From JAWWOL01 sp033851545 (GTDB taxonomy: Bacteria; Actinomycetota; Actinomycetes; JAWWOL01), in the NCBI GenBank assembly GCA_033851545.1, contig JAWWOO010000109.1, forward strand, positions 59,426 through 123,425: DNA of 64,000 nt. Direction: 5' to 3'. Positions 1 to 8,541 of the stretch are shown in pieces. A model generated the notes under the pieces. It ran no database searches. It worked only from the letters and a program-made list of their open reading frames with translations, and was not told where the DNA came from. Position 1 is the first letter of the stretch, and the number at the start of each line of letters is the position of its first letter. The position numbers and the translations under genes are program-made.

Positions 1-2
1 TC

Positions 3-239
3 ACGGTCGGCGCGCAGCTGCTGGGGCACGCGGTGTTCAGCCTGGTGCTGCGGACGACCAGCCCGACCGTCGTCTCCCTGACCATCCTGCTCGAGGTGCC
101 AGGCGCGGCGTTGCTGGCCTGGGTGTGGCTCGGGCAGGTGCCTCGGCTGTCCGTGCTGCCGGGCGCGCTGCTGCTCCTCGCCGGCATCGCGGTGGTTGCC
201 GTGCAGGGAGTCCGGGCTGAGGAAGCCTCGCCGGACTGA
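3..239 (+). CDS. EamA/DMT-family transporter, C-terminal fragment
   Basis: Only the last 78 codons are in the window; the gene begins upstream of base 1. The visible part holds two hydrophobic stretches separated by a short loop, with a motif reading TTSPTVVSLTILLEVPGAAL that resembles the penultimate helix region of EamA drug/metabolite transporters, followed by a last helix and a short charged tail. Members are inner-membrane exporters with ten helices made of two EamA repeats; this would be the end of the second repeat. The substrate cannot be inferred. Family call is from residue pattern only. Confidence 0.6.
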   Translation, partial: TVGAQLLGHAVFSLVLRTTSPTVVSLTILLEVPGAALLAWVWLGQVPRLSVLPGALLLLAGIAVVAVQGVRAEEASPD

Positions 240-358
240 GCGGACGATTTCCACGTTTCGACGCCTGGAGAGGGTCCGTTCCGGACATTTGCCCCACCTC
301 AAAGGGTTGACTCAGCGCGATCGAGCAGCGAACGTGCGGTTATGACCCAGGTCCAGAC

Positions 359-1021
359 ATGACCAAGGTGCCCCCGAGTTGTCCCCGCTGCGGCCGTACC
401 GTGCGAGAGCCCGGGCTGTGGTCCAACGACTGGCAGTGCGAGCGTCACGGCGAGGTGCGGCCCTACGTCCCGGCCGGTCAGATCAGCCCTGAGGGGATGG
501 CCATGGTCGCCAGCAGGGCCGCGGTGCCGGTCTGGGTGCCCCACCCGATGATGACCGGCTGGGTGGTGACGGGGATCGGTTCGTGCGGGGACGACCGTAC
601 GGGCGCCGGCGCCACCGTGATCTGCTGCTCGGGCCCCGGGCCACTCGGGGGGCCGGCCGACCTGGTGCTCATCGCCGAGGAGCCCACGATCGGGCTCGGG
701 GCGCGGTTCGCCGGCATCGAGAGCACCGATCCGGGCGAGCTCACTGGCCCGGCCGCCGGCAAGCTGGCCACCGACGGGCACCCGACCCCGCTCTGGCAGG
801 TCGAGGGCAGCGCCCATCAGGACCGGGTGTCCTTCGTCGGCGAGGCTTCGGGGATCTGGCTCTGGGCCATCCTCTGGCCGTCGAGTGCCGGCCTCATCCT
901 GCTGGACAACCTGTCACTGGCCGACGTACGCAGCGCGGGGCCGGCCGCGTACGAGATGCTCGGCTACGGCGCCGAGTCGCCGCGGATGACCGCCCCCCGG
1001 CTGGCTGGCATCTCCGACTGA
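359..1021 (+). CDS. DUF6758 family protein with N-terminal zinc-ribbon-like motif
   Basis: A 220-residue protein of unknown function. The N-terminus has a CPRC pair at residues 8-11 and a further Cys-x2-His (CERH) near residue 27, suggesting a small metal-binding knuckle. The middle contains CSGPGPLGGPADL and a GLGARFAGIE stretch that I recognise from an actinobacterial family annotated DUF6758, which in Streptomyces sits close to PHP-domain and marC genes; the PHP and marC genes here lie about 4 kb downstream. No signal peptide or convincing membrane helix. No clear Shine-Dalgarno precedes the ATG. Function unknown. Confidence 0.75.
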   Translation: MTKVPPSCPRCGRTVREPGLWSNDWQCERHGEVRPYVPAGQISPEGMAMVASRAAVPVWVPHPMMTGWVVTGIGSCGDDRTGAGATVICCSGPGPLGGPADLVLIAEEPTIGLGARFAGIESTDPGELTGPAAGKLATDGHPTPLWQVEGSAHQDRVSFVGEASGIWLWAILWPSSAGLILLDNLSLADVRSAGPAAYEMLGYGAESPRMTAPRLAGISD

Positions 1022-1139
1022 CTGCGGGCTGGTTTCTCGCATGAGGCGTTCGGCCGCAGAACCCCGGCGCCTGTGTCAGCATGTCCGCAGTCGGGCGCCC
1101 TGATGATGCGTCGGCGCCCTGCTATGTAGAGGACCTGCG

Positions 1140-1640
1140 ATGTCCGAACCGTTCCCGCCCCCGCCTGCCTACGCCCCGGGGGTCATCCTCCCGTCGGCAG
1201 CTCCCGCCGTCCCGTACGACCGCAGCGTTGCTCCTGTCGCGTCCGGTCTTGCCATGAAGCGCCGCAACCCCGCGGCGGTCTGGATCGGCCTGCCGCTGAT
1301 CACGTTGGGCGTCTACAGCTACGTCTGGTACTACAAGATCAACAAGGAGATGGCCGAACTCGACCGGCGCAGGGCGATCTCGCCGTCAGGACCACTGCTG
1401 GTCATCATCTTCCTGGGCTGGACGGTGATCGCGCCCATCATCTCTTTCCATAACACGGGCAAGCGGATCCAGAACGCCCAGCGCGCAGCTGGCTTGGTCC
1501 CGACCTGCTCGCCGGTGCTGTGCTGGTTGCTGGCGATCGTCTTCGGCCTGAACTCGCTCTACATGCAGGTGCAGCTCAACAAGATCGTGGACACCTATCC
1601 AGGGGCGACGCCGGGGATGCAGATCCCGCTCTACGCCTGA
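1140..1640 (+). CDS. DUF4234 domain membrane protein
   Basis: A 166-residue protein with a Pro-rich N-terminal tail of about 40 residues, followed by three hydrophobic segments (around residues 48-68, 85-105 and 128-145). The first segment carries the pattern ITLGVYSYVWYYKINKEM typical of DUF4234 membrane proteins. The AGAGGACC stretch just before the ATG supports the start. DUF4234 proteins have no established function; Pro-rich tails on such proteins are common in actinobacteria. It is convergent with the short-chain dehydrogenase gene that follows. Confidence 0.75.
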   Translation: MSEPFPPPPAYAPGVILPSAAPAVPYDRSVAPVASGLAMKRRNPAAVWIGLPLITLGVYSYVWYYKINKEMAELDRRRAISPSGPLLVIIFLGWTVIAPIISFHNTGKRIQNAQRAAGLVPTCSPVLCWLLAIVFGLNSLYMQVQLNKIVDTYPGATPGMQIPLYA

Positions 1641-1718
1641 GGTTCCGCGGCCAGACCTGAAACCCCGGGTCGCTGATACCGGGGCGGCAGTCTGTGCCGG
1701 TGCGCCGAGGCTGGCCGG

Positions 1719-2504
1719 TCAGGCCCGGGCCTCGGCGATCGAGTTACCGCCGTCCACGACGAGGACCTGTCCGGTGACGTACGACGCTCCGGGGCTGGCG
1801 AGGAAGGCGATCGCCGCGGCGACCTCGGCGGGCGCGGCGCTGCGGGCGAACGGGGTGCGCAGCCCCTGCGCGTACTCCGCGGGGGTCTGAGAACCGGTGG
1901 CGATCCAGCCCGGCGCCACGGCGTTGACCGTGATGCCCCGGCCGGCCAGGTCGAGGGCGAGCGCCCGGGTCAGCCCGACCATGCCGGCCTTGGCGGTGGC
2001 GTAGACAAGGTCGGCGCGGGTGGCCATCACGGGTCCGGTCAGGCTGGACACCATCACGATGCGACCATCGCCCGCCGTCATCAGCGGCAAGGCCGCCCGC
2101 GTCGTCAGGAACGCGGTGTCGAGGTTGCGCCGGAGCCCGGTGTGCCATTGCTCGGTCGTCACGGCCTCCGGTGAGGTCTCCTCGGCCACGTGGTCGTTCA
2201 CCGCGACCATGCCGGCGTTGTTGACCAGGATGTCCAACCGGCCCCAGCGGGTCTCGGCGACGCCGGTCAGCAGGGCGACCTGGTCGGGATCGGTCAGGTC
2301 GGCCAGAACAGCCACGGCGTCATGGCCGGCCGCCTGGAGCTCGGCCGCCCGCTGCTCGACCCGCTCGCTGGCGCCCGTGACCAGCACCGCTGCGCCCAGC
2401 TGGGCAAGCAGCAGAGCGGTGGCGTGGCCGATGCCCGTGGCACTGCCGGCCCCGGTCACCATGGCCACGCGCCCGGTGAGGTCGAACGCCTGAGGTGTCG
2501 GCAC
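1719..2504 (-). CDS. SDR family NAD(P)-dependent oxidoreductase
   Basis: A classical short-chain dehydrogenase/reductase of 261 residues. The N-terminal Rossmann motif reads TGAGSATGIG, slightly longer than the usual TGxxxGIG; NNAG lies near residue 92; the catalytic Ser is in MVSSLTG near residue 153 and the Tyr-x3-Lys is YATAK near residue 168. The end has VTGQVLVVDGG, as in FabG-like enzymes. Substrate unknown. It starts with GTG two bases after the tldE stop, so it is most likely the third gene of the tldD-tldE operon, although a functional link with TldD/E is not known. Confidence 0.88.
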   Translation of the reverse strand: MPTPQAFDLTGRVAMVTGAGSATGIGHATALLLAQLGAAVLVTGASERVEQRAAELQAAGHDAVAVLADLTDPDQVALLTGVAETRWGRLDILVNNAGMVAVNDHVAEETSPEAVTTEQWHTGLRRNLDTAFLTTRAALPLMTAGDGRIVMVSSLTGPVMATRADLVYATAKAGMVGLTRALALDLAGRGITVNAVAPGWIATGSQTPAEYAQGLRTPFARSAAPAEVAAAIAFLASPGASYVTGQVLVVDGGNSIAEARA

Positions 2505-2506
2505 GA

Positions 2507-3853
2507 TCAGTGCCCGCTGGTCGAGGTGAAGTGGAACCGCGAGATGCGCATGGCCGGAGAGGCGCTCGCGCCGTCGAAGGTGTCGGTGGAGACCTCGCAG
2601 TCGGAACCCACGGCCTCGACATTGCTCAGCGCCTCGAGGATCGACTGCGTGAAGCGCAGGTTTCTTACGGAGCCGACGATCCGGCCGTCCTCGACGAGGA
2701 AGGTGCCGTCCCTGGTCATGCCGGTGATGGTCGAGGTCATGGCATGCACGAGGTTGGTGTAGTGGAAGCGGGTGACGAGGAGGCCTCGTTCGAGCCCGGC
2801 CACGAGCCGGTCGAGGCTGTCGGCGCCCGGCTCGATCAGCAGGTGGGTCGCCGAGCCGCCGTTGTGGTTGGGGGCGGGCAGTGCGTGCCCGGTCGAGCTG
2901 GTCCCGGCAAGCGCGGCGCTGGCCCGGTCATGGGTGACACCCACCGCGACGCCACGCTCGATGAGCGGATGGCGTCGGGTCGGCGTGCCCTCGGGATCGA
3001 ACGGAACCCCTGGTAGCAAAGGAGAAATGGCGTCGTCGACCACCGTGATCAGGGGTGAGCAGACCTGGGTCCCCATGCGTCCGGACAGCGGCGAGCGGTC
3101 CTCGAAGACTGTCTTGCCACCGAAGGCGGACCAGCCGAGCCACTGCGCAAAGGCGTGGGTGGCACCGGGTTCGAGGACGACCGCCCAGTGGCCCGGGTCG
3201 ACCTCCCGCGGATGGGCGCCGAGCAGGACCTTGTCGGCGGCCGTCCGCCCGAGGGAGGCCGGGTCTAGCGCGTCGACGGCGGGAGAGCTCGCCTGCGCCC
3301 AGCCGGTGGAGTCGGCACCGCTGGCGAGGATGCTCGCGGCGGCCCTCGTGGTCGCGGCGTACGCACGCACTCCGCGTGAGTTGACCACGGACTGCTCGCT
3401 GTGGTCGGTCTCGGCCGTGCCCGCGCCGTAGACGTTGCGTGGCAGCTCGGCGAGCATGCGCGCGACCAGGTCAGCCCGCCACGCCGGGTCGGCTCCGGAG
3501 GTCGCGGCATCCGCTGGAGAGGCCTTGCCGTACGGCTGCGGGTCGGCGAGACCGGGCCACCGGGGGTCCGGCATAGAGAGGACGGCGATCTCGCGGGCCT
3601 GCACCGCCGCGGCGCGTACCCCCTCGGCGGTGAGGTCGTTGGTCGCGACCACCGCCACCCGGGCGCCGTCGACGACGACACGTACGCGGGCCTGGCCGTC
3701 GGAGCGGGCGACGTTCTGATGGATCCGCGAGTCGGCGAACCTGGTCAGCGCCGTGTCAGCCCGCTGCAGGTAGACCTCGACCTCGTCGACGCCCTCGGTA
3801 CGCAGCGCGGCCTCGCCGAGGCCGACCAGCCGGTCGGCTCCGTAGGCACTCAC
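2507..3853 (-). CDS. tldE: TldE/PmbA-type metallopeptidase subunit
   Basis: A 448-residue member of the TldD/PmbA family. Recognisable parts are the N-terminal strand region with RVRVVVDGARVAVVATNDL and the C-terminal half with VLEPGATHAFAQWLGW, in the place where TldD has its HExxxH. The zinc-ligand motif is missing, as expected for the non-catalytic TldE/PmbA partner. TldD and TldE form a heterodimeric protease that cleaves unfolded peptides and, in other bacteria, matures microcin B17 and degrades the CcdA antitoxin. It overlaps tldD by 4 bp, which fits stoichiometric co-translation. No peptide precursor gene is visible nearby. Confidence 0.9.
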   Translation of the reverse strand: MSAYGADRLVGLGEAALRTEGVDEVEVYLQRADTALTRFADSRIHQNVARSDGQARVRVVVDGARVAVVATNDLTAEGVRAAAVQAREIAVLSMPDPRWPGLADPQPYGKASPADAATSGADPAWRADLVARMLAELPRNVYGAGTAETDHSEQSVVNSRGVRAYAATTRAAASILASGADSTGWAQASSPAVDALDPASLGRTAADKVLLGAHPREVDPGHWAVVLEPGATHAFAQWLGWSAFGGKTVFEDRSPLSGRMGTQVCSPLITVVDDAISPLLPGVPFDPEGTPTRRHPLIERGVAVGVTHDRASAALAGTSSTGHALPAPNHNGGSATHLLIEPGADSLDRLVAGLERGLLVTRFHYTNLVHAMTSTITGMTRDGTFLVEDGRIVGSVRNLRFTQSILEALSNVEAVGSDCEVSTDTFDGASASPAMRISRFHFTSTSGH

Positions 3854-5298
3854 CGGACACCGACGGTGGCCCGGAACCGGCCGGTCGACGCGCCGTGGCC
3901 GACCCGGGCGACCTGGCCCGGCTGGCCCTTGCCGCAGTTGGGCACGCCCCAGGTCTGCCAGTCCTCGGGTCCGCCGAGGGCGTCACAGGACCGCCAGAAG
4001 TCCACGCACCGCCCGGCGTAGCTGCCGTTGCGGTAGAGCCGGCCGAGGCGTCCGTTGTGGATCTCGTACGAGGCCTCGACGCCGAACTGGAAGTTGTCCC
4101 TGCGGTCGTCGATCGACCACGAGCGGTTGGTGACCAACAGGACTCCGTCGGTGGTGTCGGCGACGATCGAGGCCTGGTCGCCCTCGCGCGGCTCGAGGGA
4201 GACGTTGTTCATCCGGATCAGCGGGATGGTGCCCCACGAGTCGGCGCGGGCGGTCCCGTTGGAGCGCAGCCCGATCTCGGCAGCCGTCTCCCGGTTGGTG
4301 AGGAAGCCGACGAGCAGCCCGTCCCGGATCAGGTCGTTGCTGCCGGCGGGCACCCCCTCGTCGTCGAAGCCGAAGGTGCCCATGGCACCCGGCGTTGTGG
4401 CGTCCGCCGTGATGGACACGATCGGGGCCGCGTACTGCAGCCGGCCCCGGTCGTCCGGCTCGACGAAGCTGGTGCCGGCGAAGGCCCGCTCCATGCCGAA
4501 GATGCGGTCGAGCTCGAGCGGGTGGCCGACGGACTCGTGCACCTGCAGGGAGAGCTGGCTGGAGTCGAGGACGATCGTCGCGTCCTCGCGGTAGGGCAGC
4601 TCGGGAGCCGTGAGCAGTGCGACGGCCTCGCGGGCGGTGGCCAGTGCGTGGCCCGCGAGGTCGAGGGCGAGGACGGCCTCCCAGCCGCCGGTGACGTACT
4701 GGCCGCGATAGCTGTTCGGGTAGGACCTCGTCTGCACGTCGCCCCCGCCGATGGCCCAGGCGGTCAGGCCGGCTCCGACCTGGAGCACCGTCTGCTCGAT
4801 CCGGGCGCCCTCGGTGGATCGCAGGACCGTGCGCTTGCGCCAGGCGTCCGTGCTCGCCTCGACGTACGCAATGCCTTCGGCCTCCCCGGCCGCGGCGGTG
4901 GCCTCGAGCAGATGGGCGATCCGGTCGGCGAGGGGTACGTCGAGCGGGTCGCGCAAGTGGGGCGTGGTGTAGGTCCCGTTCGCCGGTGGCGTGTCGTCGA
5001 GCCGGACCCTGGCCCCGCCCCGCAGATGGCCGCTGGCCTTGGCGATGTCGACGGCGAGGGTCGCGGTCCTGCGGATCGCCTGCGGGTCGGACGTTGCGGC
5101 GAATCCCCAGGCCCCGTCGACCAGCACCCGGATGCCGACACCGCTACTGCTCCCGCGGGACACCGACTCGACCCGGTCGTCGCGCACGTCGACCGACTCG
5201 GCGTCCTCCCGTACGGCCCGGACGTCGGCATAACCGACCTTGAGCCGGCGGACCTCGTCCAGCGCCCGATCGGCCAGCTCGGCCAGCAATGTGCTCAT
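3850..5298 (-). CDS. tldD: TldD-type zinc metallopeptidase
   Basis: A 482-residue protein matching the catalytic subunit of the TldD/TldE protease. The zinc motif HESVGH (HExxxH) is intact around residue 256 and is followed by the conserved GHPLELDRIFGMERAF stretch. The N-terminal domain has the SRGSSSGVGIRVLVDG pattern of the family. The C-terminus carries the family tail with CGKGQPGQ. It is the first gene of a leftward operon tldD-tldE-SDR and is divergent from the PHP gene with only 29 bp between starts. Confidence 0.92.
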   Translation of the reverse strand: MSTLLAELADRALDEVRRLKVGYADVRAVREDAESVDVRDDRVESVSRGSSSGVGIRVLVDGAWGFAATSDPQAIRRTATLAVDIAKASGHLRGGARVRLDDTPPANGTYTTPHLRDPLDVPLADRIAHLLEATAAAGEAEGIAYVEASTDAWRKRTVLRSTEGARIEQTVLQVGAGLTAWAIGGGDVQTRSYPNSYRGQYVTGGWEAVLALDLAGHALATAREAVALLTAPELPYREDATIVLDSSQLSLQVHESVGHPLELDRIFGMERAFAGTSFVEPDDRGRLQYAAPIVSITADATTPGAMGTFGFDDEGVPAGSNDLIRDGLLVGFLTNRETAAEIGLRSNGTARADSWGTIPLIRMNNVSLEPREGDQASIVADTTDGVLLVTNRSWSIDDRRDNFQFGVEASYEIHNGRLGRLYRNGSYAGRCVDFWRSCDALGGPEDWQTWGVPNCGKGQPGQVARVGHGASTGRFRATVGVR

Positions 5299-5327
5299 CC
5301 GGGCAGTCTAGATAGCCTGGGGTCCTC

Positions 5328-6173
5328 ATGCGTATCGACCTGCACGTTCACTCGACGGCTTCGGACGGTACGCGTCCGCCGGCTGAGGTCATGGCGCGCG
5401 CCGCCGCCGCAGGTCTCGACGTCGTCGCGTTGACCGACCACGACACGACGGCCGGCTGGGCCGAGGCGTCGAGCACGCTGCCAGCGGGGCTGACCCTCGT
5501 GCCGGGCGCCGAGATCTCCTGCGCTGTCGAGGATCCGTCCTCCGGTGAGCTCATCGGGCTGCACCTGCTGGGCTACTTGTTCGACCCCGCCGAGCCTGCT
5601 CTGGCCAGGCAGCTGCTGGCACTGCGTGAGGACCGTAGGCGCCGGGCCACCGAGATGGTCGAGCGGCTGCGTGCCCTTGGCGCCCCGGTCGAGCACTCGG
5701 TGGTGGCAGCATTGGCCGGCGACGGAGCTCTCGGCCGCCCGCACATCGCGCAGGCGCTGGTCGAGGCCGGGGTCGTGCCACACGCGGCTGCCGCCTTCAC
5801 CCCGGAGTGGATCGGTGACGGTGGCCGGGCGTGGGTCGCCAAGCACGCCCTCGACCCTGGCGAGGCGATCGCCCTCGTACGAAATGCCGGTGGCGTCACG
5901 GTTTTCGCCCACCCCGGCGCCGCAACGCGGGGCCCTGTCGTCGGCGACGACGTCATCGCCTCGATGGCTGCCGCCGGCCTGGACGGCCTCGAGGTCGACC
6001 ACCCCGACCACGACGCCGGGACCCGCGCGCGGCTGCGGTCCGTCGCCTCGTCACTGGGCCTGCTGGTCACCGGATCCAGCGACGACCACGGTACGTTCAC
6101 CGGTGACCGGCTGGGCTGCGAGACCACTGCTGCCGGCGCCTACGAGGAGCTCGTGGACAGGGCGCGGCGATGA
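5328..6173 (+). CDS. PHP-domain metal-dependent phosphoesterase
   Basis: A 281-residue PHP-domain protein. The metal-binding motifs are plain: DLHVHSTASDGT at residues 4-15, LTDHDT near residue 38, GAEISC near residue 60, a central GRPHI, and C-terminal FAHPGA and SSDDHG. Stand-alone proteins of this type (YciV/RnaAM-like) hydrolyse nucleoside 3',5'-bisphosphate or trim short RNAs, so a 5'-3' exonuclease or phosphoesterase role is likely. The ATG overlaps nothing upstream; its end overlaps marC by 4 bp, giving a PHP-marC operon as seen in other actinobacteria. Confidence 0.9.
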   Translation: MRIDLHVHSTASDGTRPPAEVMARAAAAGLDVVALTDHDTTAGWAEASSTLPAGLTLVPGAEISCAVEDPSSGELIGLHLLGYLFDPAEPALARQLLALREDRRRRATEMVERLRALGAPVEHSVVAALAGDGALGRPHIAQALVEAGVVPHAAAAFTPEWIGDGGRAWVAKHALDPGEAIALVRNAGGVTVFAHPGAATRGPVVGDDVIASMAAAGLDGLEVDHPDHDAGTRARLRSVASSLGLLVTGSSDDHGTFTGDRLGCETTAAGAYEELVDRARR

Positions 6174-6790
6174 GCTTCGACGGCAAGCTGCTCGGTGAGG
6201 TCTTCGCCACCCTCATCGTCATCATGGACCCGCTCGGCACCATCCCCGTCTTCCTCGGACTGACCACCGGCCGCACGCCGAAAGTGCGCAGGCGGCTGGC
6301 CAGCCAGGCGGTCGGGGTCGCCTTCCTCGTCATCTCGCTGTTCGCCGTGCTGGGCCGGCAGATCCTGGTCTACCTCGGCATCACCGTCCCGGCCCTGCAG
6401 GCGGCGGGTGGTCTGCTGCTGATCCTGGTCGCCTTGGAGCTGCTGACCGGACGAGGGCAGGAGCCCGACGAGGTCAGCGACGTCAACGTCGCCCTGGTGC
6501 CGCTGGGGACACCGCTGCTCGCCGGTCCGGGCGCGATCGTGGCGACGATCGTGTTCGTCCGTGATGCCCAACGTGGTCCGCACCCGCTGGCCGACTACCT
6601 CGCCATCGCGGTCGGTGTGCTGCTGGTCCATCTGGTGCTGCTCGTGGTGCTGAGGTTCTCGGTCAATATCATCCGATTGGTCGGGGAGAGCGGCATCGTG
6701 CTGCTGACCCGCATCTTCGGCCTGCTGCTGTCGGCGATCGCCGTACAGCTCGTCGCGAATGCGGTCCGGGCCTTCATCGCTGCCGGATAG
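6170..6790 (+). CDS. MarC family integral membrane protein
   Basis: A 206-residue membrane protein with about six hydrophobic segments. Family signatures include VIMDPLGTIPVFLGLT near the N-terminus, PLLAGPGAIVATIVF in the middle, and GESGIVLLTRIFGLLLSAIAVQ near the end. MarC proteins were once thought to give multiple antibiotic resistance but their transport substrate is not established. Translationally coupled to the PHP gene through ATGA overlap. Confidence 0.9.
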   Translation: MSFDGKLLGEVFATLIVIMDPLGTIPVFLGLTTGRTPKVRRRLASQAVGVAFLVISLFAVLGRQILVYLGITVPALQAAGGLLLILVALELLTGRGQEPDEVSDVNVALVPLGTPLLAGPGAIVATIVFVRDAQRGPHPLADYLAIAVGVLLVHLVLLVVLRFSVNIIRLVGESGIVLLTRIFGLLLSAIAVQLVANAVRAFIAAG

Positions 6791-6815
6791 CCGCGCTGTG
6801 GTGCAGACTTTCCGG

Positions 6816-8411
6816 ATGGCCGTCGACCCGAGCAGCTGGTTCGTGACCGACCGAGAGCGCCGGAACCGCTCGTCGGCGCTGCGTGGCTTCACGACGGGCA
6901 ACCTGGTCCGCGCCCACGTCCACGGGCGCTCGTACTTCGCCCGCCTGTACGAGGTTGTCGCCGCACTGGGGCCGGAGGACCGGCTCTGGCTGGCGGCGTT
7001 CCGCGTCGACGGCGACGAGCTGCTCGCGGGCGAGGACACCGCGGTGTCGGAGGTGTTCTGCGCCGCCGTACGCCGCGGTGTCGATGTGCGTGGCCTGGTC
7101 TGGCGCTCGCAGCCCAACAAGGTCGAGCAGAGCGAACCGGAGAATGCCGCCTTCGTGAGGGACGTGCAGGAGGCAGGGGGTGACCTGTTGCTCGACCCGC
7201 GCACCCGCCGAGGCGGCTCCCACCACCAGAAGCTCGTCGTGGCACGGCATCCAGCCGACCCGGCCGCGGACGTGGCCTTCCTCGGCGGCATCGACCTCGC
7301 CAGGAGCCGCAACGACGACGCCGACCACGCAGGTGACCCGCAGGGGATGACTTTCCCTGCTGCGTATGGAAAGCGGCCGCCCTGGCACGATGTACAGGTC
7401 GAGATCGGGGGGCCCGCAGTGACCGACCTGGAGCTGACCTTTCGCGAGCGGTGGGATGGCAGCACCGCTCTGGATCTGCCCAGCCCGCTGCGGATGCTGT
7501 GGGACCGGACCTACCATGCGGGTGCGCTGACCGGCGGTGACCTGCCGGAGCCGCTCCCCGACCCACCGAAGGCCGGCCCGCACGCGGTCCAGGTGCTGCG
7601 GACCTACCCGGCGCGGTGGCGCCGCTACCCGTTCGCGCCACTGGGAGAGCGGAGCATCGCCGCCGCCTACCGCAAGGTGCTGCGTCGCGCCCACCGGCTG
7701 ATCTACATCGAGGACCAGTACCTCTGGGCGCCGGGGATCGCCCGGCTGCTCGCCAGGGCGCTCGCCGCGGATCCCGCCCTGCACCTGGTCGCCGTGGTGC
7801 CGCGGTGGTCCGACAAGGAGGGCAGGCAGGCGCTGCCCAGCCTGCTCGGGCGTGAGCAGGCGATCGACGTCTGCCGGGCCGCTGGTGGGGAGCGGTTTGC
7901 CATCTACGACGTCGAGAACCACGCCGGCACTCCGGTGTACGTGCACGCCAAGGTCGTCGTGGTCGACGACGTATGGGCCATGGTGGGGTCGGACAATCTC
8001 AACCGCCGCTCCTGGACCCATGACAGCGAGCTGTCCTGCGCGGTGCTCGACGAGACCCTCGACCCGAGGGAGCCGCAAGACCCGGCTGGACTCGGTGACG
8101 GCGCCCGGGTGTTCGCCCGCGACCTGCGCCTCACCCTCTTGCGCGAGCACCTCGACCGCGCCGAGGACGGCAGCGAGGACGGCGACCTGCTGGAGGCCGC
8201 TTCGGCGTTCGCCGCTGCCAAGGCCTGCGCCGAGGCCCTCGACGTCTGGTACGACGGGGGTTGCCGCGGCGAGCGCCCGCCGGGCAGGCTGCGCAAGCAC
8301 GTACCGGAACGGGTCCGTCGCAGGGACAAGGTGTGGGCGGTGCCGGTGTCCCGGCTGGTCTACGACCCGGACGGGCGGGCCATCCGCGACCGGCTCCGGC
8401 ACCGGTCCTGA
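6816..8411 (+). CDS. Phospholipase D-like protein
   Basis: A 531-residue protein with two HKD halves. The first motif reads HHQKLVVARHP and is followed by GGIDLARSRNDD; the second is VHAKVVVVDDVWAMVGSDNLNRRSW, a canonical HxK(x4)D(x6)GSxN. IYIEDQYLW precedes the second half as in cardiolipin synthase/PLD enzymes. No signal peptide is visible, so a cytoplasmic phosphodiesterase acting on phospholipid or another phosphodiester is likely. I chose the ATG at 6816 rather than longer starts that run into marC; a GTG at 6801 is an alternative. It follows marC closely and may share its transcript. Confidence 0.85.
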   Translation: MAVDPSSWFVTDRERRNRSSALRGFTTGNLVRAHVHGRSYFARLYEVVAALGPEDRLWLAAFRVDGDELLAGEDTAVSEVFCAAVRRGVDVRGLVWRSQPNKVEQSEPENAAFVRDVQEAGGDLLLDPRTRRGGSHHQKLVVARHPADPAADVAFLGGIDLARSRNDDADHAGDPQGMTFPAAYGKRPPWHDVQVEIGGPAVTDLELTFRERWDGSTALDLPSPLRMLWDRTYHAGALTGGDLPEPLPDPPKAGPHAVQVLRTYPARWRRYPFAPLGERSIAAAYRKVLRRAHRLIYIEDQYLWAPGIARLLARALAADPALHLVAVVPRWSDKEGRQALPSLLGREQAIDVCRAAGGERFAIYDVENHAGTPVYVHAKVVVVDDVWAMVGSDNLNRRSWTHDSELSCAVLDETLDPREPQDPAGLGDGARVFARDLRLTLLREHLDRAEDGSEDGDLLEAASAFAAAKACAEALDVWYDGGCRGERPPGRLRKHVPERVRRRDKVWAVPVSRLVYDPDGRAIRDRLRHRS

Positions 8412-8426
8412 TGTGCCCGCCGAACT

Positions 8427-8444
8427 GAGCACAAGACCGTGCTC
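8427..8444 (+). repeat. Short inverted repeat downstream of the PLD gene
   Basis: The sequence GAGCAC, a 6-base loop and GTGCTC form a perfect 6-bp stem 15 bases after the PLD stop codon and about 100 bases before the MFS start. No T-run follows, so it may be a weak terminator of the upstream gene or an operator for the efflux pump. Confidence 0.35.
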
Positions 8445-8541
8445 GGACGGGTCGTTCGTACGGGCGTAGGAATGCGGTGGCGGTGACCGCGTTGTCCCTG
8501 GGAGTGTTCTGCCAACGCCGCTTCCTGAGGAGCCCGACCGC

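Noticed and set aside
2507..5298. Ribosomal peptide precursor near tldD/tldE
   Set aside because: No small Gly/Cys-rich ORF with a leader was visible; TldD/E are common housekeeping genes, so RiPP biosynthesis is not supported.
3895..5433. 512-codon frame on the plus strand over tldD
   Set aside because: Opposite the HExxxH-containing TldD gene; composition typical of shadow frames.
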